Source: Nocardioides sp. Root1257 (GTDB lineage: Bacteria; Actinomycetota; Actinomycetes; Propionibacteriales; Nocardioidaceae). From it: a DNA stretch of 64,000 nt. Numbering within the stretch: position 1 is the stretch's first letter; the number at the start of each line of letters is the position of its first letter. Below the pieces are notes generated by a model. It was not told the DNA's origin and made no database searches. It saw only the letters and a program-made list of their open reading frames with translations. Of the stretch, positions 28,321 to 37,358 are shown one piece after another. The stretch lies in NCBI RefSeq assembly GCF_001425175.1, contig NZ_LMDV01000008.1, positions 541,410-605,409 of the forward strand. Reading direction: 5' to 3'. A program made the translations under genes and the position numbers.

Positions 28321-29037
28321 TCAGGCCACGTGCAGCGCGAGCGTGGTGGGGGACCAGCCCACCTGCCAGGCCTGGGCGACGGCGGCCAGCTGGGACCCCG
28401 CCTCCAGCTTGGCCAGGACCGTGCGGATCTGCGATCGCACGGTCTCGACCGACACCACGTGCGCGCGGGCGATCTCGTTGACCGAGCAACCGTGCATCAG
28501 GCGCCACAGGATGCGTGCCTCGGCCGGCGTCAGGTGGCTCAGGTTGCGGCGGACTCTCCGGTCGGGGCTGACCGTGCGGTCCGGGGGCGACGTGCAGAGG
28601 CTCGCGCGGCGGACGCTCGGGCGCGGTGGCCGCGGGGTGAGCGTCGCGCAGTCCCGGATCATGGTCAGGACGTCCGCGAGCCCGCAGTCGCTCCCGATCG
28701 TCGCGGTGGCACCCTCACGGATCAGCTCGGCCTCCGCCTGCGCGTCACCCACCTGGCCGACCGCCACCACGCGCTGGCTCCGCGCGCTCAGCTCGGCGAC
28801 GAGGTCAGCGGCGTCGAGCACGTCGGCGCGCGAGAGCACCAGCACGACGAGGGTGGGGTTCGAGCGTCGTACGACGTCGAACACCCCGCTGGTCGAGGGC
28901 GATGCCTCGAGCGGGATGGTCGTCACCCGGGCGACCGCCGCCAGTGGTCGGGCGATCGTCTCGACGACCAGGGTGGACTGTCCGACCACCGTCACGCGCG
29001 GCGGGCGGTGGACTGCTGCCTTCTGCGTCGTCGTCAT
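28321..29037 (-). CDS. LuxR/NarL-type regulator with degenerate receiver
   Basis: About 238 residues. The ATG at 29037 is preferred because AGGGGA lies 6 bases upstream; an ATG at 29076 is possible. Residues about 15-130 resemble a response-regulator receiver fold, but the acidic pocket and phosphorylated Asp are absent (VTVVGQSTLVVETI at strand one; TLVVLVLSRADV where the Asp should lie). The C-terminal HTH (about 165-225) has LTPAEARILWRLMHG and VETVRSQIRTVLAKLEAGSQ, very close to the three other regulators nearby. It is probably not controlled by phosphorylation. Stands alone next to the polysaccharide locus. Confidence 0.85.
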   Translation of the reverse strand: MTTTQKAAVHRPPRVTVVGQSTLVVETIARPLAAVARVTTIPLEASPSTSGVFDVVRRSNPTLVVLVLSRADVLDAADLVAELSARSQRVVAVGQVGDAQAEAELIREGATATIGSDCGLADVLTMIRDCATLTPRPPRPSVRRASLCTSPPDRTVSPDRRVRRNLSHLTPAEARILWRLMHGCSVNEIARAHVVSVETVRSQIRTVLAKLEAGSQLAAVAQAWQVGWSPTTLALHVA

Positions 29038-29211
29038 GTCCGTTCCCCTGAAGATCCCGTGATCGCTCCATGCCACGAACCCCAGGGTCCGTGCCCCAGG
29101 TGCGCTATGGAGCCTAGTCCCTCTCTAGCACGGGTCCAGAGGCCATGTCCGGTAGTTCGGACGACGTTCGGCAGCCTGTCTAGTCCTCCCCGGGGTCGAC
29201 GCGTCGCCGGT

Positions 29212-30654
29212 TCAGTACGCCCCGCGGTGGCCGAGGACGGCGCCGACCGTGCGCAGCAGGATCTGCAGGTCGAGCGCCCAGGACCAGTTGTCGACGTAGT
29301 GCAGGTCCAGCCGCACGGACTGGTCCCAGCTGAGGTCGGAGCGTCCCGACACCTGCCAGAGCCCGGTCAGTCCCGGTCGGACCACCAGGCGGTGACGCGG
29401 GTCCTCGTCGTACCGCGTGACCTCCGACGGGAGCGCCGGCCGCGGCCCGACCAGCGACATCTCGCCGCGGACCACGTTGATGAGCTGGGGGAGCTCGTCG
29501 AGGGAGTACTTGCGCAGGAGCCTGCCGACGCGGGTGATCCGGGGATCCTGTTGCATCTTGAAGAGGACGCCGTCGCAGTCGTTGTGCTGGGCCAGCTCCG
29601 CGAGCAGCCGGTCGGCGTCGGTCCGCATGGTGCGGAACTTGAGCATCGTGAAGGTGGTCCCGTCGCGCCCGGTGCGGGTCTGCGCGAAGATGGCGGGGCC
29701 GGGGGAGTCGCGGCGGACGGCCAGCGCGATCGCGAGCATCAGCGGCCCGAAGGCGACGAGCGCGAGGCCGGCCAGGATGCGGTCGGCGGCGTGCTTGGCC
29801 TCGAGGGCCCACCTCCGGCGGGTCGCGGGCAGGACCCGGGCCAGACCGAGCGGTCCGATGCAGAGCGGGCGCACCCGGCCCGGCAGCACGTCGAGGAGTC
29901 CGGTGCCGACGAGGACGTCGATCCCGGCCTCGTGGGCGGCCCAGCAGGCGCGCCGCAGGCGAGCGGGATCCAGTGCTCGTCCCGGCACCAGGACGAGCGT
30001 CCCGGCGCCGGACGCGCGCGCGGCGTCGACCGCGCTGTCCACCCCGAGCCACAGCGGGAACTCCGCGAAGCGGTCCGCCAGGCCCGGGCCGAGCACGGTC
30101 GGGTCGTCGTCGGCGACGACGACCGAGGCGACCTCCCAGCGGCGGGCGCGGTCACGGCCCAGCTCCTCGACCAGGGGCTCCAGGTCCGCGAGGTCACCGG
30201 CGACCGCCACCCGCGCGGCGTGGCTCGCGGTCGGCTTCAGGAGGCGGACCGTCGCGGCGCTCAGCACGAGTGCCGCCGTCAGCGCGACCTCGGCCGTGGC
30301 GCCGGCGGTGGGCAGGACCAGGGGACCGGCGACCCAGCAGACCAGGCCCACCAGGACGCCGGCCCGGAGCGTCGCGCGCTCGCCGTCCCTGAGGGTCGAC
30401 GCGCTCCAGGCTCCCGAGACGGCGAGGGCCAGGCACCAGAGGACCACCGTCGCGGTCGCCGAGCCGACGCCGACCTGGATCCCGGTGAGGGTGGCCGCCA
30501 GTGCGACGACGGCAGTCGCCGCCACCGCGTCCACCAGCGCGAGGGTCGGCCACGTCGGGCGCGGTCCTGATCGCGGCCGCACCCTCGGGCGCGCGATCGC
30601 GGCGCCCTCGGTGGTGTGGACCGCCTCGGACGCCATCGGCATCAGCGATGTCAC
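29212..30654 (-). CDS. Polyprenyl-phosphate sugar-1-phosphate transferase (initiating EPS glycosyltransferase)
   Basis: About 480 residues. The GTG at 30654 is preferred since GGGGGAG lies 6 bases upstream. There are four or so N-terminal membrane segments (about 35-145), a Rossmann-like central part and a final membrane segment near 285, then the bacterial sugar transferase domain: RDSPGPAIFAQTRTGRDG, TMLKFRTMRTDAD, LRKYSLDELPQLINV and GEMSLVGPRPALP. These enzymes load the first sugar phosphate onto undecaprenyl phosphate at the inner face of the membrane, starting repeat-unit assembly. It is thus the likely first step for the polysaccharide made by the 43-55 kb operon. Confidence 0.93.
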   Translation of the reverse strand: MTSLMPMASEAVHTTEGAAIARPRVRPRSGPRPTWPTLALVDAVAATAVVALAATLTGIQVGVGSATATVVLWCLALAVSGAWSASTLRDGERATLRAGVLVGLVCWVAGPLVLPTAGATAEVALTAALVLSAATVRLLKPTASHAARVAVAGDLADLEPLVEELGRDRARRWEVASVVVADDDPTVLGPGLADRFAEFPLWLGVDSAVDAARASGAGTLVLVPGRALDPARLRRACWAAHEAGIDVLVGTGLLDVLPGRVRPLCIGPLGLARVLPATRRRWALEAKHAADRILAGLALVAFGPLMLAIALAVRRDSPGPAIFAQTRTGRDGTTFTMLKFRTMRTDADRLLAELAQHNDCDGVLFKMQQDPRITRVGRLLRKYSLDELPQLINVVRGEMSLVGPRPALPSEVTRYDEDPRHRLVVRPGLTGLWQVSGRSDLSWDQSVRLDLHYVDNWSWALDLQILLRTVGAVLGHRGAY

Positions 30655-30814
30655 CTTCGTCTCCCCCCGGCAGAACCCGACCGGTGCCGTCCGCCAGGCC
30701 AAGCCCGGCAAGGACGTTCCGATGTCTCACGGAGAACCTAGGAACTCCCGGCCGGGCGGGCATGCCCGAAATAGGGCAACGGCGGGAGGGGTCCTGCGCG
30801 TCGCGAGACGGGGA

Positions 30815-31501
30815 TCAGTCGGAGACCCGGCGCCAGCCCGAGGTGTTGGCCAGGCCCACTGCGGCGAGCTGGGAGGACACCTCGAGCTTGGCGAGGATCG
30901 CCTTGACCTGGGTCCGCACGGTCGCCTCGGACACGACGCTGGCGATGGCGATGTCGCGCACGGTGCGCCCCTCCATCAGCTCGCCGAGCACCGCCTCCTC
31001 GCGCGGCGTCAGGAGCGCGAGGCGACGCTGGAGCGCCGCCCTCTCCAGGCCCTGCTCGTGCCAGAAGGCGATGAGGCGGTCGCGCTCCTCGCGGTCGATG
31101 ACCGGGAGACCCTGGTTGATGCGGCGCACGGTCGAGAGGATCTCGTTGAGCGGCTGGGACTTGCTCAGCACCTTGCGGGCGCCGTACCGGAGGCACTGAC
31201 CCCACCTCGCCCGGTCGCCCGAGCCGGTCACGACCACGACGTTGATCCCCGCCTTCACGAGCGGGCTGATCAGTCGCATCCCGTCGCCCATGCGACCCAG
31301 GTCGAGATCCAACAGCGCGATCCGAGGGCGAGCGCGGACCACCGCAGCGATGAGGGCGTTGGATCCGCCTTCCTCGGGGAGCGGGACCCGCTGCACGTCG
31401 TAGCCCTCGAGGCTGAGTGCGAGCTCCAGGGACTCGGCGAACAGGGCGTGGTCCTCGATGATGACGACCCTCAGCTGGCTGCGCGCCCTGGCTGCGTTCA
31501 C
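30815..31501 (-). CDS. LuxR/NarL-family response regulator
   Basis: A 228-residue two-domain regulator with a GTG start at 31501 overlapping the histidine kinase stop, so both are made together. The receiver is intact: RVVIIEDHALF acidic pair, Asp in IALLDLDLGRMGDG, Thr in VVVVTGSGDRARW and Lys in GARKVLSK. The HTH is LTPREEAVLGELMEG with SEATVRTQVKAILAKLEVSS. Its receiver shares a nearly identical ARWGQCLRYGARKV stretch with the regulator at 34 kb, indicating a recent duplication. The probable partner is the adjacent kinase. Confidence 0.93.
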   Translation of the reverse strand: MNAARARSQLRVVIIEDHALFAESLELALSLEGYDVQRVPLPEEGGSNALIAAVVRARPRIALLDLDLGRMGDGMRLISPLVKAGINVVVVTGSGDRARWGQCLRYGARKVLSKSQPLNEILSTVRRINQGLPVIDREERDRLIAFWHEQGLERAALQRRLALLTPREEAVLGELMEGRTVRDIAIASVVSEATVRTQVKAILAKLEVSSQLAAVGLANTSGWRRVSD

Positions 31502-32931
31502 GAGGCGAACTCCTGACGGGTGACGGTCGCCGCTGCCAGGGAGGCCGGGGTCAGGGAGAGCACGAATCTGGCGCCGGGGTGCAGCACGGGGTCGAGTCGG
31601 AGGTCCCCGCCGAGCTGTCTCGCCAGCAGCTGCGCCGTCGCCAGCCCGACACCCTCTCCGGGCGAGGTGGTGCTGCGCGTGCCCCACGCGAAGATGCGGT
31701 CCCGGAGGTCGGCGTCCACGCCGGGTCCCTGGTCCGTCACGGCGATCTCGACGCGGTCGCCGGCCGACCGGACCGTCACGTCGACCGGTGAGGTACCGGC
31801 GTGACGCCGGGCGTTCGACAGCAGCACGTTGACGATCTCGGCGACGTCGTCGGACCGGGCGATCGCGACGTGGCCGGTCGGTTGCCACCGGATGGGCAGT
31901 CCCGCGGCCTGGTGGCGGACGACGACCGGGCGCAGTGCGGCGTCGAGCTCGGTCGGCACCGGCGCTCCGCTCGGTTCGAGGCACACGAGCCGCTCGAGCC
32001 GGTGCAGCTCCGACCTGGTCATCTCGCTGAGCTGCTCGCGGCGGGCCGGGTTGATCTCCGAGCGGCGCAGCAGGTCGCTGGCGGTCGCGATCCCGGCGAG
32101 GGTGCTGCGGATCTCGTGGAGTCGGGCCTGGTCGGTGTGCATGTCCAGCTCGGCGTCCGCCAGGCGCCGCTGGAGCATGGCCAACGCCACGGCATCGTCG
32201 ATGGCCGCGTGCCGTGCCCGCTCCGCCGCGGTCAGGAGGAGACAGGTACCGCCGGCCATGTTGGCCAGCATGCCCACGAGGATGATCGCCGGTGGGGCGC
32301 CGGCGACGGTCGACATGACCTGCCCGACGCCGAGGAGCACGGACGTCGCGGCCAGTGGGCGCCGCATGGTGGCCGGGATCAGGTGGGACCGGTACAGGCG
32401 CACCGCGTTCACGACGCTGGCGACCCCGAGGGCGGTGAAGATGAGGACGTACGCCGTCGTCGGCGGTGCCGAGACGGGGAGCTGGAGCACGAGCAGCCGC
32501 ACGACGATGAGGCTCGCGCCCAGGAGCAGGCCCGTGGCCAGCGGGTCGCGCCGCACCGGCAGCCGGAGGCCAGCCGTGACCAGGATCCCGAGGCCCACGG
32601 TGATGCCGACCTGGTAGAGCCCGATCCAGGCGGTCTGGGCGTCCGAGCCGGGCCGGTCGCCGACGATGAGCATGAACCAGTGCAGCTCCTGCAGGCCGAA
32701 CGCCACGGTCACCGTCGCGAGCCAGGCCAGCGCCTGGTCCTGCACGATGTGCCAGTGGACGTAGAAGAACGTGCCGGCGCACAGGATGGCCACCGCGGTC
32801 GCCAGCATGCAGATGTCAGCGGTGGGGCTGATGCCCCCGTCGGCGCCCCACTCGGGCACGAGCAGCCCGGCGGCGGCCCCCCCGCCCGCGACCCAGACCG
32901 CCATGCGACGAACGCTGCGCTCCTGTGACAT
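31498..32931 (-). CDS. Membrane histidine kinase
   Basis: About 477 residues. Start ATG at 32931 with GGGGGA close upstream; an in-frame start at 32958 is possible. The first 235 residues form about seven to eight membrane helices with little periplasmic domain, suggesting sensing in or at the membrane. The phosphoacceptor His is probably in RLHEIRSTLAGIATASDLL. The ATPase domain (about 345-465) shows the N box VNVLLSNARRHA, the G1 box VTDQGPGVD and G2 EGVGLATAQLLARQLGG. It is the first gene of a kinase-regulator operon and is divergent from a LuxR gene across 303 bp. The signal is unknown. Confidence 0.92.
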   Translation of the reverse strand: MSQERSVRRMAVWVAGGGAAAGLLVPEWGADGGISPTADICMLATAVAILCAGTFFYVHWHIVQDQALAWLATVTVAFGLQELHWFMLIVGDRPGSDAQTAWIGLYQVGITVGLGILVTAGLRLPVRRDPLATGLLLGASLIVVRLLVLQLPVSAPPTTAYVLIFTALGVASVVNAVRLYRSHLIPATMRRPLAATSVLLGVGQVMSTVAGAPPAIILVGMLANMAGGTCLLLTAAERARHAAIDDAVALAMLQRRLADAELDMHTDQARLHEIRSTLAGIATASDLLRRSEINPARREQLSEMTRSELHRLERLVCLEPSGAPVPTELDAALRPVVVRHQAAGLPIRWQPTGHVAIARSDDVAEIVNVLLSNARRHAGTSPVDVTVRSAGDRVEIAVTDQGPGVDADLRDRIFAWGTRSTTSPGEGVGLATAQLLARQLGGDLRLDPVLHPGARFVLSLTPASLAAATVTRQEFAS

Positions 32932-33234
32932 TGATCCCCCAACTCCCCCGAGTTGCACTATCTCGCCGTCGCGACCACGGTTCGCAACGAATTCCGCACG
33001 ATTTTCCGCATCTCGGCAGAAGGATTACGCAGCCGACGCTCCGACTTCGACTGAGTCGGTGACGTTATCCCCCAGATTAGGGACGGCACGGGGCGTGCGC
33101 CGACCCCGTCGCGTGCTAGACGGTCGCGCCGGGGGGCGTGCACACCACCCTCTCTCCGGCGCTGCCGAGGAGGCATCCCGAAAGCAGGGGAGGTTCGTTC
33201 ACGACCGCACACCGCCCGGACGGCCGACGGCACG
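32932..33234. promoter_or_regulatory. Intergenic region between histidine kinase and LuxR gene
   Basis: No gene is seen in these 303 bp. They are unusually AT-rich near 32960-33030. Two dyads are visible: CCGACT (33041-33046) with AGTCGG (33054-33059), and CCCAGATTAGGG (33071-33082), which resembles motifs upstream of other genes of the polysaccharide locus. Both divergent promoters must lie here. Confidence 0.5.
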
Positions 33235-33963
33235 ATGGCCGAGATGGTGGCGACGTCTTCCCCTGCGGCGAGCGCACTGACCGGAGCGGTCGACCGCTCG
33301 GCGCTGGAGCCACCTCTCGCGCTGGCGTTCGCGTCCGACCTGCGGCTCGTCGCGGACGCCGTGGCCGTCGCGCTGACGAGTCGAGGGTTCCAGGTGCAGG
33401 TGCTCAGCTGGCCGCGCACGTCGGGAGCGGAGCCGGTGCAACGACAGCTCGCGGACCTCAGCGCCGACGTGGCCGTGCTGCTGTACGACGTGGACATGTC
33501 CATCAGGATGGCGGAGGCGGTGGCCCTGCTCAGGAGCTGGTCTGGACCGTGGCTCGTGCTCACCGGGGTTTCCCCTGGCCCGGCCTGGGGTGGCCTTACA
33601 CTCGCCGGCGCCGCGGCGGTGAGGTCGAGCGACATCTCGCTCGCGGACGTCGCCGACCTGGTCCGCCGGCTGGCTGCCGGAGAGCCCGATCCGTCGCCCG
33701 ACGTGGCGAGGTACGTCGAGTCGTGGCGGGCCGTGCAGACCCGGCACGGAGACATCCAGCGACGCATCGACAGCCTCGCGCCGCGCGAGCTCGAGGTGCT
33801 GACGCTGCTCTACCAGGGCGTCCGGGTGGACGCCATCGCGCGCAGGCTGGGACTGTCCGTGGCGACGGTGCGCAGCCAGGTGCGAGCGATCCTGAGGAAG
33901 CTCGACGCGCGGTCGCAGCTGTCGGCCGTGGCGCTGCTGCACGCCATCGACGGGGCGACCTGA
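33235..33963 (+). CDS. LuxR/NarL-type regulator with atypical receiver
   Basis: The product has 242 residues. Residues about 25-150 have a receiver-like fold: ALAFASDLRLVADAVAVAL at strand one lacks the acidic pair, while VAVLLYDVDMS keeps an Asp. The usual Thr and Lys are not clear, so phosphorylation is doubtful. The HTH (about 178-238) is LAPRELEVLTLLYQG with VATVRSQVRAILRKLDARSQ. It is the only plus-strand gene among the four related regulators, convergent with the response regulator at 33972. Confidence 0.87.
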   Translation: MAEMVATSSPAASALTGAVDRSALEPPLALAFASDLRLVADAVAVALTSRGFQVQVLSWPRTSGAEPVQRQLADLSADVAVLLYDVDMSIRMAEAVALLRSWSGPWLVLTGVSPGPAWGGLTLAGAAAVRSSDISLADVADLVRRLAAGEPDPSPDVARYVESWRAVQTRHGDIQRRIDSLAPRELEVLTLLYQGVRVDAIARRLGLSVATVRSQVRAILRKLDARSQLSAVALLHAIDGAT

Positions 33964-33971
33964 GGGCCGCC

Positions 33972-34709
33972 TCAGTCGACCGGCGACGTCCAGTCGACCT
34001 GGCGTGCCAGCGCGACCGCGGCCAGCTGCGACGAGACCTCGAGCTTGCCGAGGATCGACTTGACCTGCGTGCGCACCGTCGCCTCGGAGACGAAGGAGCG
34101 GGAGGCGATCTCACGGACCGTACGGCCGTGGGAGAGGTCGCCGAGCACCTCGGACTCGCGAACGGAGAGCAGCTCCAGCCGACCCCACGCGTGCTGCTGC
34201 TGCGCGCGCCGCTCGTGCCACAGGCGCAGCAGCTCGTCCCGCTCTCCGGGTGCCAGCACCGGGAGCCCGGCGTCGATGCGGCGCAGCACCCCGACGACCT
34301 CGTTGAGCTGACCGGTCTTGCTGATCACCTTCCGTGCACCCAGCCGCAGGCACTGCCCCCACCGCGCTCGGTCGTGGTTGGCGGTCACGACGACGACCGT
34401 CGCCCCGCTCTGGATCAGCGAGGGGATGAGCCGTGCACCATCGCCGAAGTGCCCGAGGTCGAGGTCGAGCAGGACGATGTCGGCATGCGTCCGCGCGGCC
34501 CGGGTGAGCAGGTTGGCCGCCCGGGCCGGGCTGCTCGGCACCTCCGCCTGCCGGACCTCGTAGCCGACCCGCGAGAGAGCGAGGTCGAGCGACTCGGCGA
34601 AGAGCGGATGGTCGTCGATGACCAGGATCCGCTTGCGTCGCACCCCGCGTCCGCTGTGGTGCTCGATGTCGCCGGTCGAGGTCACGGTGTCGGTTCGTTG
34701 TGTGGTCAC
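33972..34709 (-). CDS. LuxR/NarL-family response regulator, orphan
   Basis: About 245 residues from the GTG at 34709; an in-frame ATG at 34769 would add 20 residues but overlaps a promoter-type dyad (34765-34776) and has no ribosome site. The receiver is intact: RILVIDDHPLF, Asp in IVLLDLDLGHFGDG, Thr in VVVVTANHDRARW, Lys in GARKVISK. HTH: SVRESEVLGDLSHG, SEATVRTQVKSILGKLEVSS. It is closely similar to the regulator at 30815-31501 and has no kinase next to it, so the kinase at 31498 may serve both. Confidence 0.9.
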   Translation of the reverse strand: MTTQRTDTVTSTGDIEHHSGRGVRRKRILVIDDHPLFAESLDLALSRVGYEVRQAEVPSSPARAANLLTRAARTHADIVLLDLDLGHFGDGARLIPSLIQSGATVVVVTANHDRARWGQCLRLGARKVISKTGQLNEVVGVLRRIDAGLPVLAPGERDELLRLWHERRAQQQHAWGRLELLSVRESEVLGDLSHGRTVREIASRSFVSEATVRTQVKSILGKLEVSSQLAAVALARQVDWTSPVD

Positions 34710-34971
34710 GAGGCCAACGCTGCGGACCGCGTGTGCCGCGCGTCGGCGAGTCCAGCCCGGATACCTCATCTTCGGGACGCCGCGCCGGCCGCCGGCGCCG
34801 GGAGCATGGTTCGCCAGCCGGCCGTCCTGCCGCTCATGGGGTAGCGGCTCCGGCTGCCGAGCGCGCCCTAGGGTTGATCACGGGGGTAGGGGCTGCTGCG
34901 GACAGTCGCACGGAGAGACGGCCGGCTGACGAACCGGTCAGGGACCCGAGTTCTCGGAGGTCCTCCCAGTA

Positions 34972-35634
34972 TCAGCGGTGCTCGACGGGCTGGTCATCAT
35001 CAATACTCGGCGACCTGGGTGGTGGCACGTCGACCTGCTCCTCCAACCGGCCCTGCCACTCGACGTACTGACGACCGGAGACCGGGCAGCGGTAGACGTT
35101 GCGGCCGATGTTCTCCAGCGGCACGCCCTGGTGGCCGACCCACCGCACCTGCCGTGCGGGCACTCCGGCGACCAGGGCGAAGTCCGGGACGTCCTTGGTG
35201 ACCACGGCGCCGGCGGCCACCATCGCCCACCTCCCGATGCTCACCGGCGCGACGCACACCGCGCGCGCGCCGATCGACGCACCCTCGCGCACGTGGACAC
35301 CCACCGGCTGCCAGTCGTCTGCCGACTTCAGGCGGCCGTCAGCTGTCACCGCGCGGGGGAACATGTCGTTGGTGAGCACGACGGCGGGTCCGATGAACGC
35401 GCCGCTCTCGACGAAGGCCGGCTCGTAGACCAGGGCATGGTTCTGGATCTTGCACCGGTCGCCGATCGCCACCCCCGGGCCGACGTAGGCCCCGCGGCCG
35501 ACGATGCAGCTCTTGCCGACGACGGCCCGCTCCCGGACCTGGGCGAGGTGCCAGATCACGGTGCCGGCGCCGATGGACGCGTCGGGATCGACGTCGGCGG
35601 AGCCGTGGACGGTGGCCGCTGGCGGTCTGGTCAT
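34972..35634 (-). CDS. Hexapeptide-repeat N-acetyltransferase (WbpD/WlbB-like)
   Basis: A 220-residue left-handed beta-helix protein, ATG at 35634. Features match the UDP-2-acetamido-3-amino-glucuronate N-acetyltransferase type: VIWHLAQVRERAVVGKSCIV, KIQNHALVYEPAFVESGAFI (split motifs), the VVLTNDMFPRA loop and AAGAVVTKDVPDFALVAGVP. The C-terminus after RQVRWVG is like family members (IGRNVYRCPVSGRQY). It would acetylate the 3-amino group made by the oxidoreductase and DegT aminotransferase encoded in the 43-50 kb operon. Located between regulators and the LCP gene, on its own transcript or read from the LCP gene 71 bp upstream. Confidence 0.88.
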   Translation of the reverse strand: MTRPPAATVHGSADVDPDASIGAGTVIWHLAQVRERAVVGKSCIVGRGAYVGPGVAIGDRCKIQNHALVYEPAFVESGAFIGPAVVLTNDMFPRAVTADGRLKSADDWQPVGVHVREGASIGARAVCVAPVSIGRWAMVAAGAVVTKDVPDFALVAGVPARQVRWVGHQGVPLENIGRNVYRCPVSGRQYVEWQGRLEEQVDVPPPRSPSIDDDQPVEHR

Positions 35635-35705
35635 GGGCACATCAGAGGGCAACGGCGCCGGGTGCGGAAGCCGCGACGAGACGACTACCCAATAGTCGGG
35701 ACGAG

Positions 35706-36797
35706 TCAGCTGACGACGGTCGGGGTCAGGGACCGCGGGTGCCGTGCCGTCCACTCCGCGAGCTCGTCGGTCACGACCGCGCCCCACAGCCCGGAGGCGG
35801 CTCTCCGGTCGGCGTACACGACGCTCTGATCCCCCTCCCGACCGAACCCTCGCACCGGCATCGTCAGGTAGGTCAGGTGGGCGGTCTCGAAGCTGCGCAT
35901 GGAGATCACGAGGCCGACCATGTCCCTGGTCGACCACGCGTCGTCCACCGACAGGTGCTGGGTCACGGTGTCGAGGAAGTCGAAGAGCATCTTCGGGTCC
36001 TTGCGCATCTCCTGGTGCAGGGCGCTCTGCATCAGGGTCCGCAGGACGGCCTGCTGACGGGCGACACGGTCGAGGTCGCCGCCGCGCAGGCCGTAGCGCT
36101 GCCGGACGTACGTCAGCGCCGCCGCGCCGTCGAGGTGGTGCACCCCGGCCGACCAGGTGACGGCGCGCGCGGTGTCGACGACGGTCTCGGGGACGGTGAC
36201 GTCGATGCCCCCGACGGCGTCGATGAGGGCGGCGAACCCCGTCCAGTCCACGACCGCGACGTGGTCGATCCGGATCGCCGTCAGGAGCTCGACGGTCTGG
36301 ACGGCGAGCGACGGCCCGCCGTACGAGTACGCCGCGTTGATCTTCGCGCTGCCGACCCCCGGGACGGTCACCCAGGTGTCGCGCGGGATCGAGATGACCG
36401 AGGCGGAACGACGGTCCGCGCTGATGTGGAGGATCATCATCGCGTCGCTGCGCTGGGCGCCGACGACCCAGGACGCGGCCTCCGCGTCGGACCCGGTCGT
36501 CGGCACGTCGGAGCGGCGGTCGGTGCCGATGAGCAGGATGTTGACGGCGTCGCCCGCCGGTCCGGCCGGCCTGCTCGGCCGGTCCCTCAGCCCGTCGAAC
36601 ACACCGGGGATCCGGTCGACGTTCCCGGACAGCCGGTGCTCCAGGTAGAGGACGGTTCCGACCGGCGCCAGTGCGAGCAGGGCCAGGCAGACCAGGAGGC
36701 CGATGACGGCGTTCCGCACGTGGTGGCGGTTCCGGATCGCGTCCGTGGTGGCGTCGGGGGTGGCGTCGTCGAACAGGTGGGGGGACATGGCGTCCAT
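35706..36797 (-). CDS. LCP (LytR-CpsA-Psr) family cell-wall glycopolymer ligase
   Basis: A 363-residue protein with a short cytoplasmic N-terminus, one membrane helix (about 28-52) and an extracellular LCP domain: NILLIGTDRRSD, SDAMMILHI, SVISIPRDTWV with the conserved Arg-Asp, KINAAYSYGG, GGIDVTVP and LDGAAALTYVRQRYG...DLDRVARQQ. LCP enzymes move glycopolymers from lipid carrier to peptidoglycan (or arabinogalactan). In this locus it probably attaches the polysaccharide to the wall. Start ATG at 36797; an ATG at 36788 is equally possible. Confidence 0.93.
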   Translation of the reverse strand: MDAMSPHLFDDATPDATTDAIRNRHHVRNAVIGLLVCLALLALAPVGTVLYLEHRLSGNVDRIPGVFDGLRDRPSRPAGPAGDAVNILLIGTDRRSDVPTTGSDAEAASWVVGAQRSDAMMILHISADRRSASVISIPRDTWVTVPGVGSAKINAAYSYGGPSLAVQTVELLTAIRIDHVAVVDWTGFAALIDAVGGIDVTVPETVVDTARAVTWSAGVHHLDGAAALTYVRQRYGLRGGDLDRVARQQAVLRTLMQSALHQEMRKDPKMLFDFLDTVTQHLSVDDAWSTRDMVGLVISMRSFETAHLTYLTMPVRGFGREGDQSVVYADRRAASGLWGAVVTDELAEWTARHPRSLTPTVVS

Positions 36798-37358
36798 GGA
36801 CCGGCCGCCCCGTCACGCGACGCCCTATCGGTCGGGCGATTACCCAACTTGAGACCCCCCGGTCCCCAGATTTCGGTATCCCCACGATGGGTCTGCGCGG
36901 CCTTCGGGCGGCCGCAGGATCGTGTGGACCAGCGGGGGCTCGGCGGCCGGATTGGGGGGCCGGCCGCCACCCTCGGTCGGCATCACTTCTGACGAGGGCG
37001 CGGCCCCTTGTCCGGAAGCGCCTGCTGCGCGGGCTTTCGCATCCGATCTGGCGGCGAAGTCGCCACCCCACGAAACACGCTCGCTGCGCTCGCGCTTCCG
37101 CGGGGACCCCGGACGATCGACGACTCGACGGGCCTCCGGCCCGCCTTCGCACCTCCGCCTTGCCAGATACGGCGCGAAACCCCGCTCGCGACGGCGCCGG
37201 ACAAGGCGTCGCACCCTGCTCCCCAATACCGGTGAAACGCACGATCGACCTCCGAACCCGGGCGGTCCGCTTGCGATCGTCGGGTCGTCGTCCCAGCGGG
37301 GTGGCCGCGTCGCTGACCAGCGCGACGCGTGGACGAGCACGGACGCCGAGGGGGGCGG
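36798..37358. other. Long non-coding spacer between LCP and glycosyltransferase genes
   Basis: No convincing gene was found in these 561 bp; codon usage is not protein-like in any frame. The left part holds the divergent promoter region, with dyad-type stretches CCCTATCGGTCGGG (36822-36835) and CCCAGATTTCGG (36865-36876). The middle (about 36980-37230) is made of short GC-rich inverted words such as CGCTCGCTGCGCTCGCG and GGCCTCCGGCC, so it could fold strongly; an untranslated leader, small RNA or dispersed repeat element are all possible. GAGGGGGGCGG just before 37359 is the ribosome site of the next gene. Confidence 0.5.

Noticed and set aside
28330..30570. 746-codon plus-strand frame over the LuxR and sugar transferase genes
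   Set aside because: It crosses two well-supported minus-strand genes and the gap between them; the translation has no domain and unusual His/Arg/Gln content.
37000..37120. Attachment site or integron-like recombination site suggested by palindromic words
   Set aside because: No integrase, tRNA or matching second copy in the window; the words look like dispersed GC-rich repeats.
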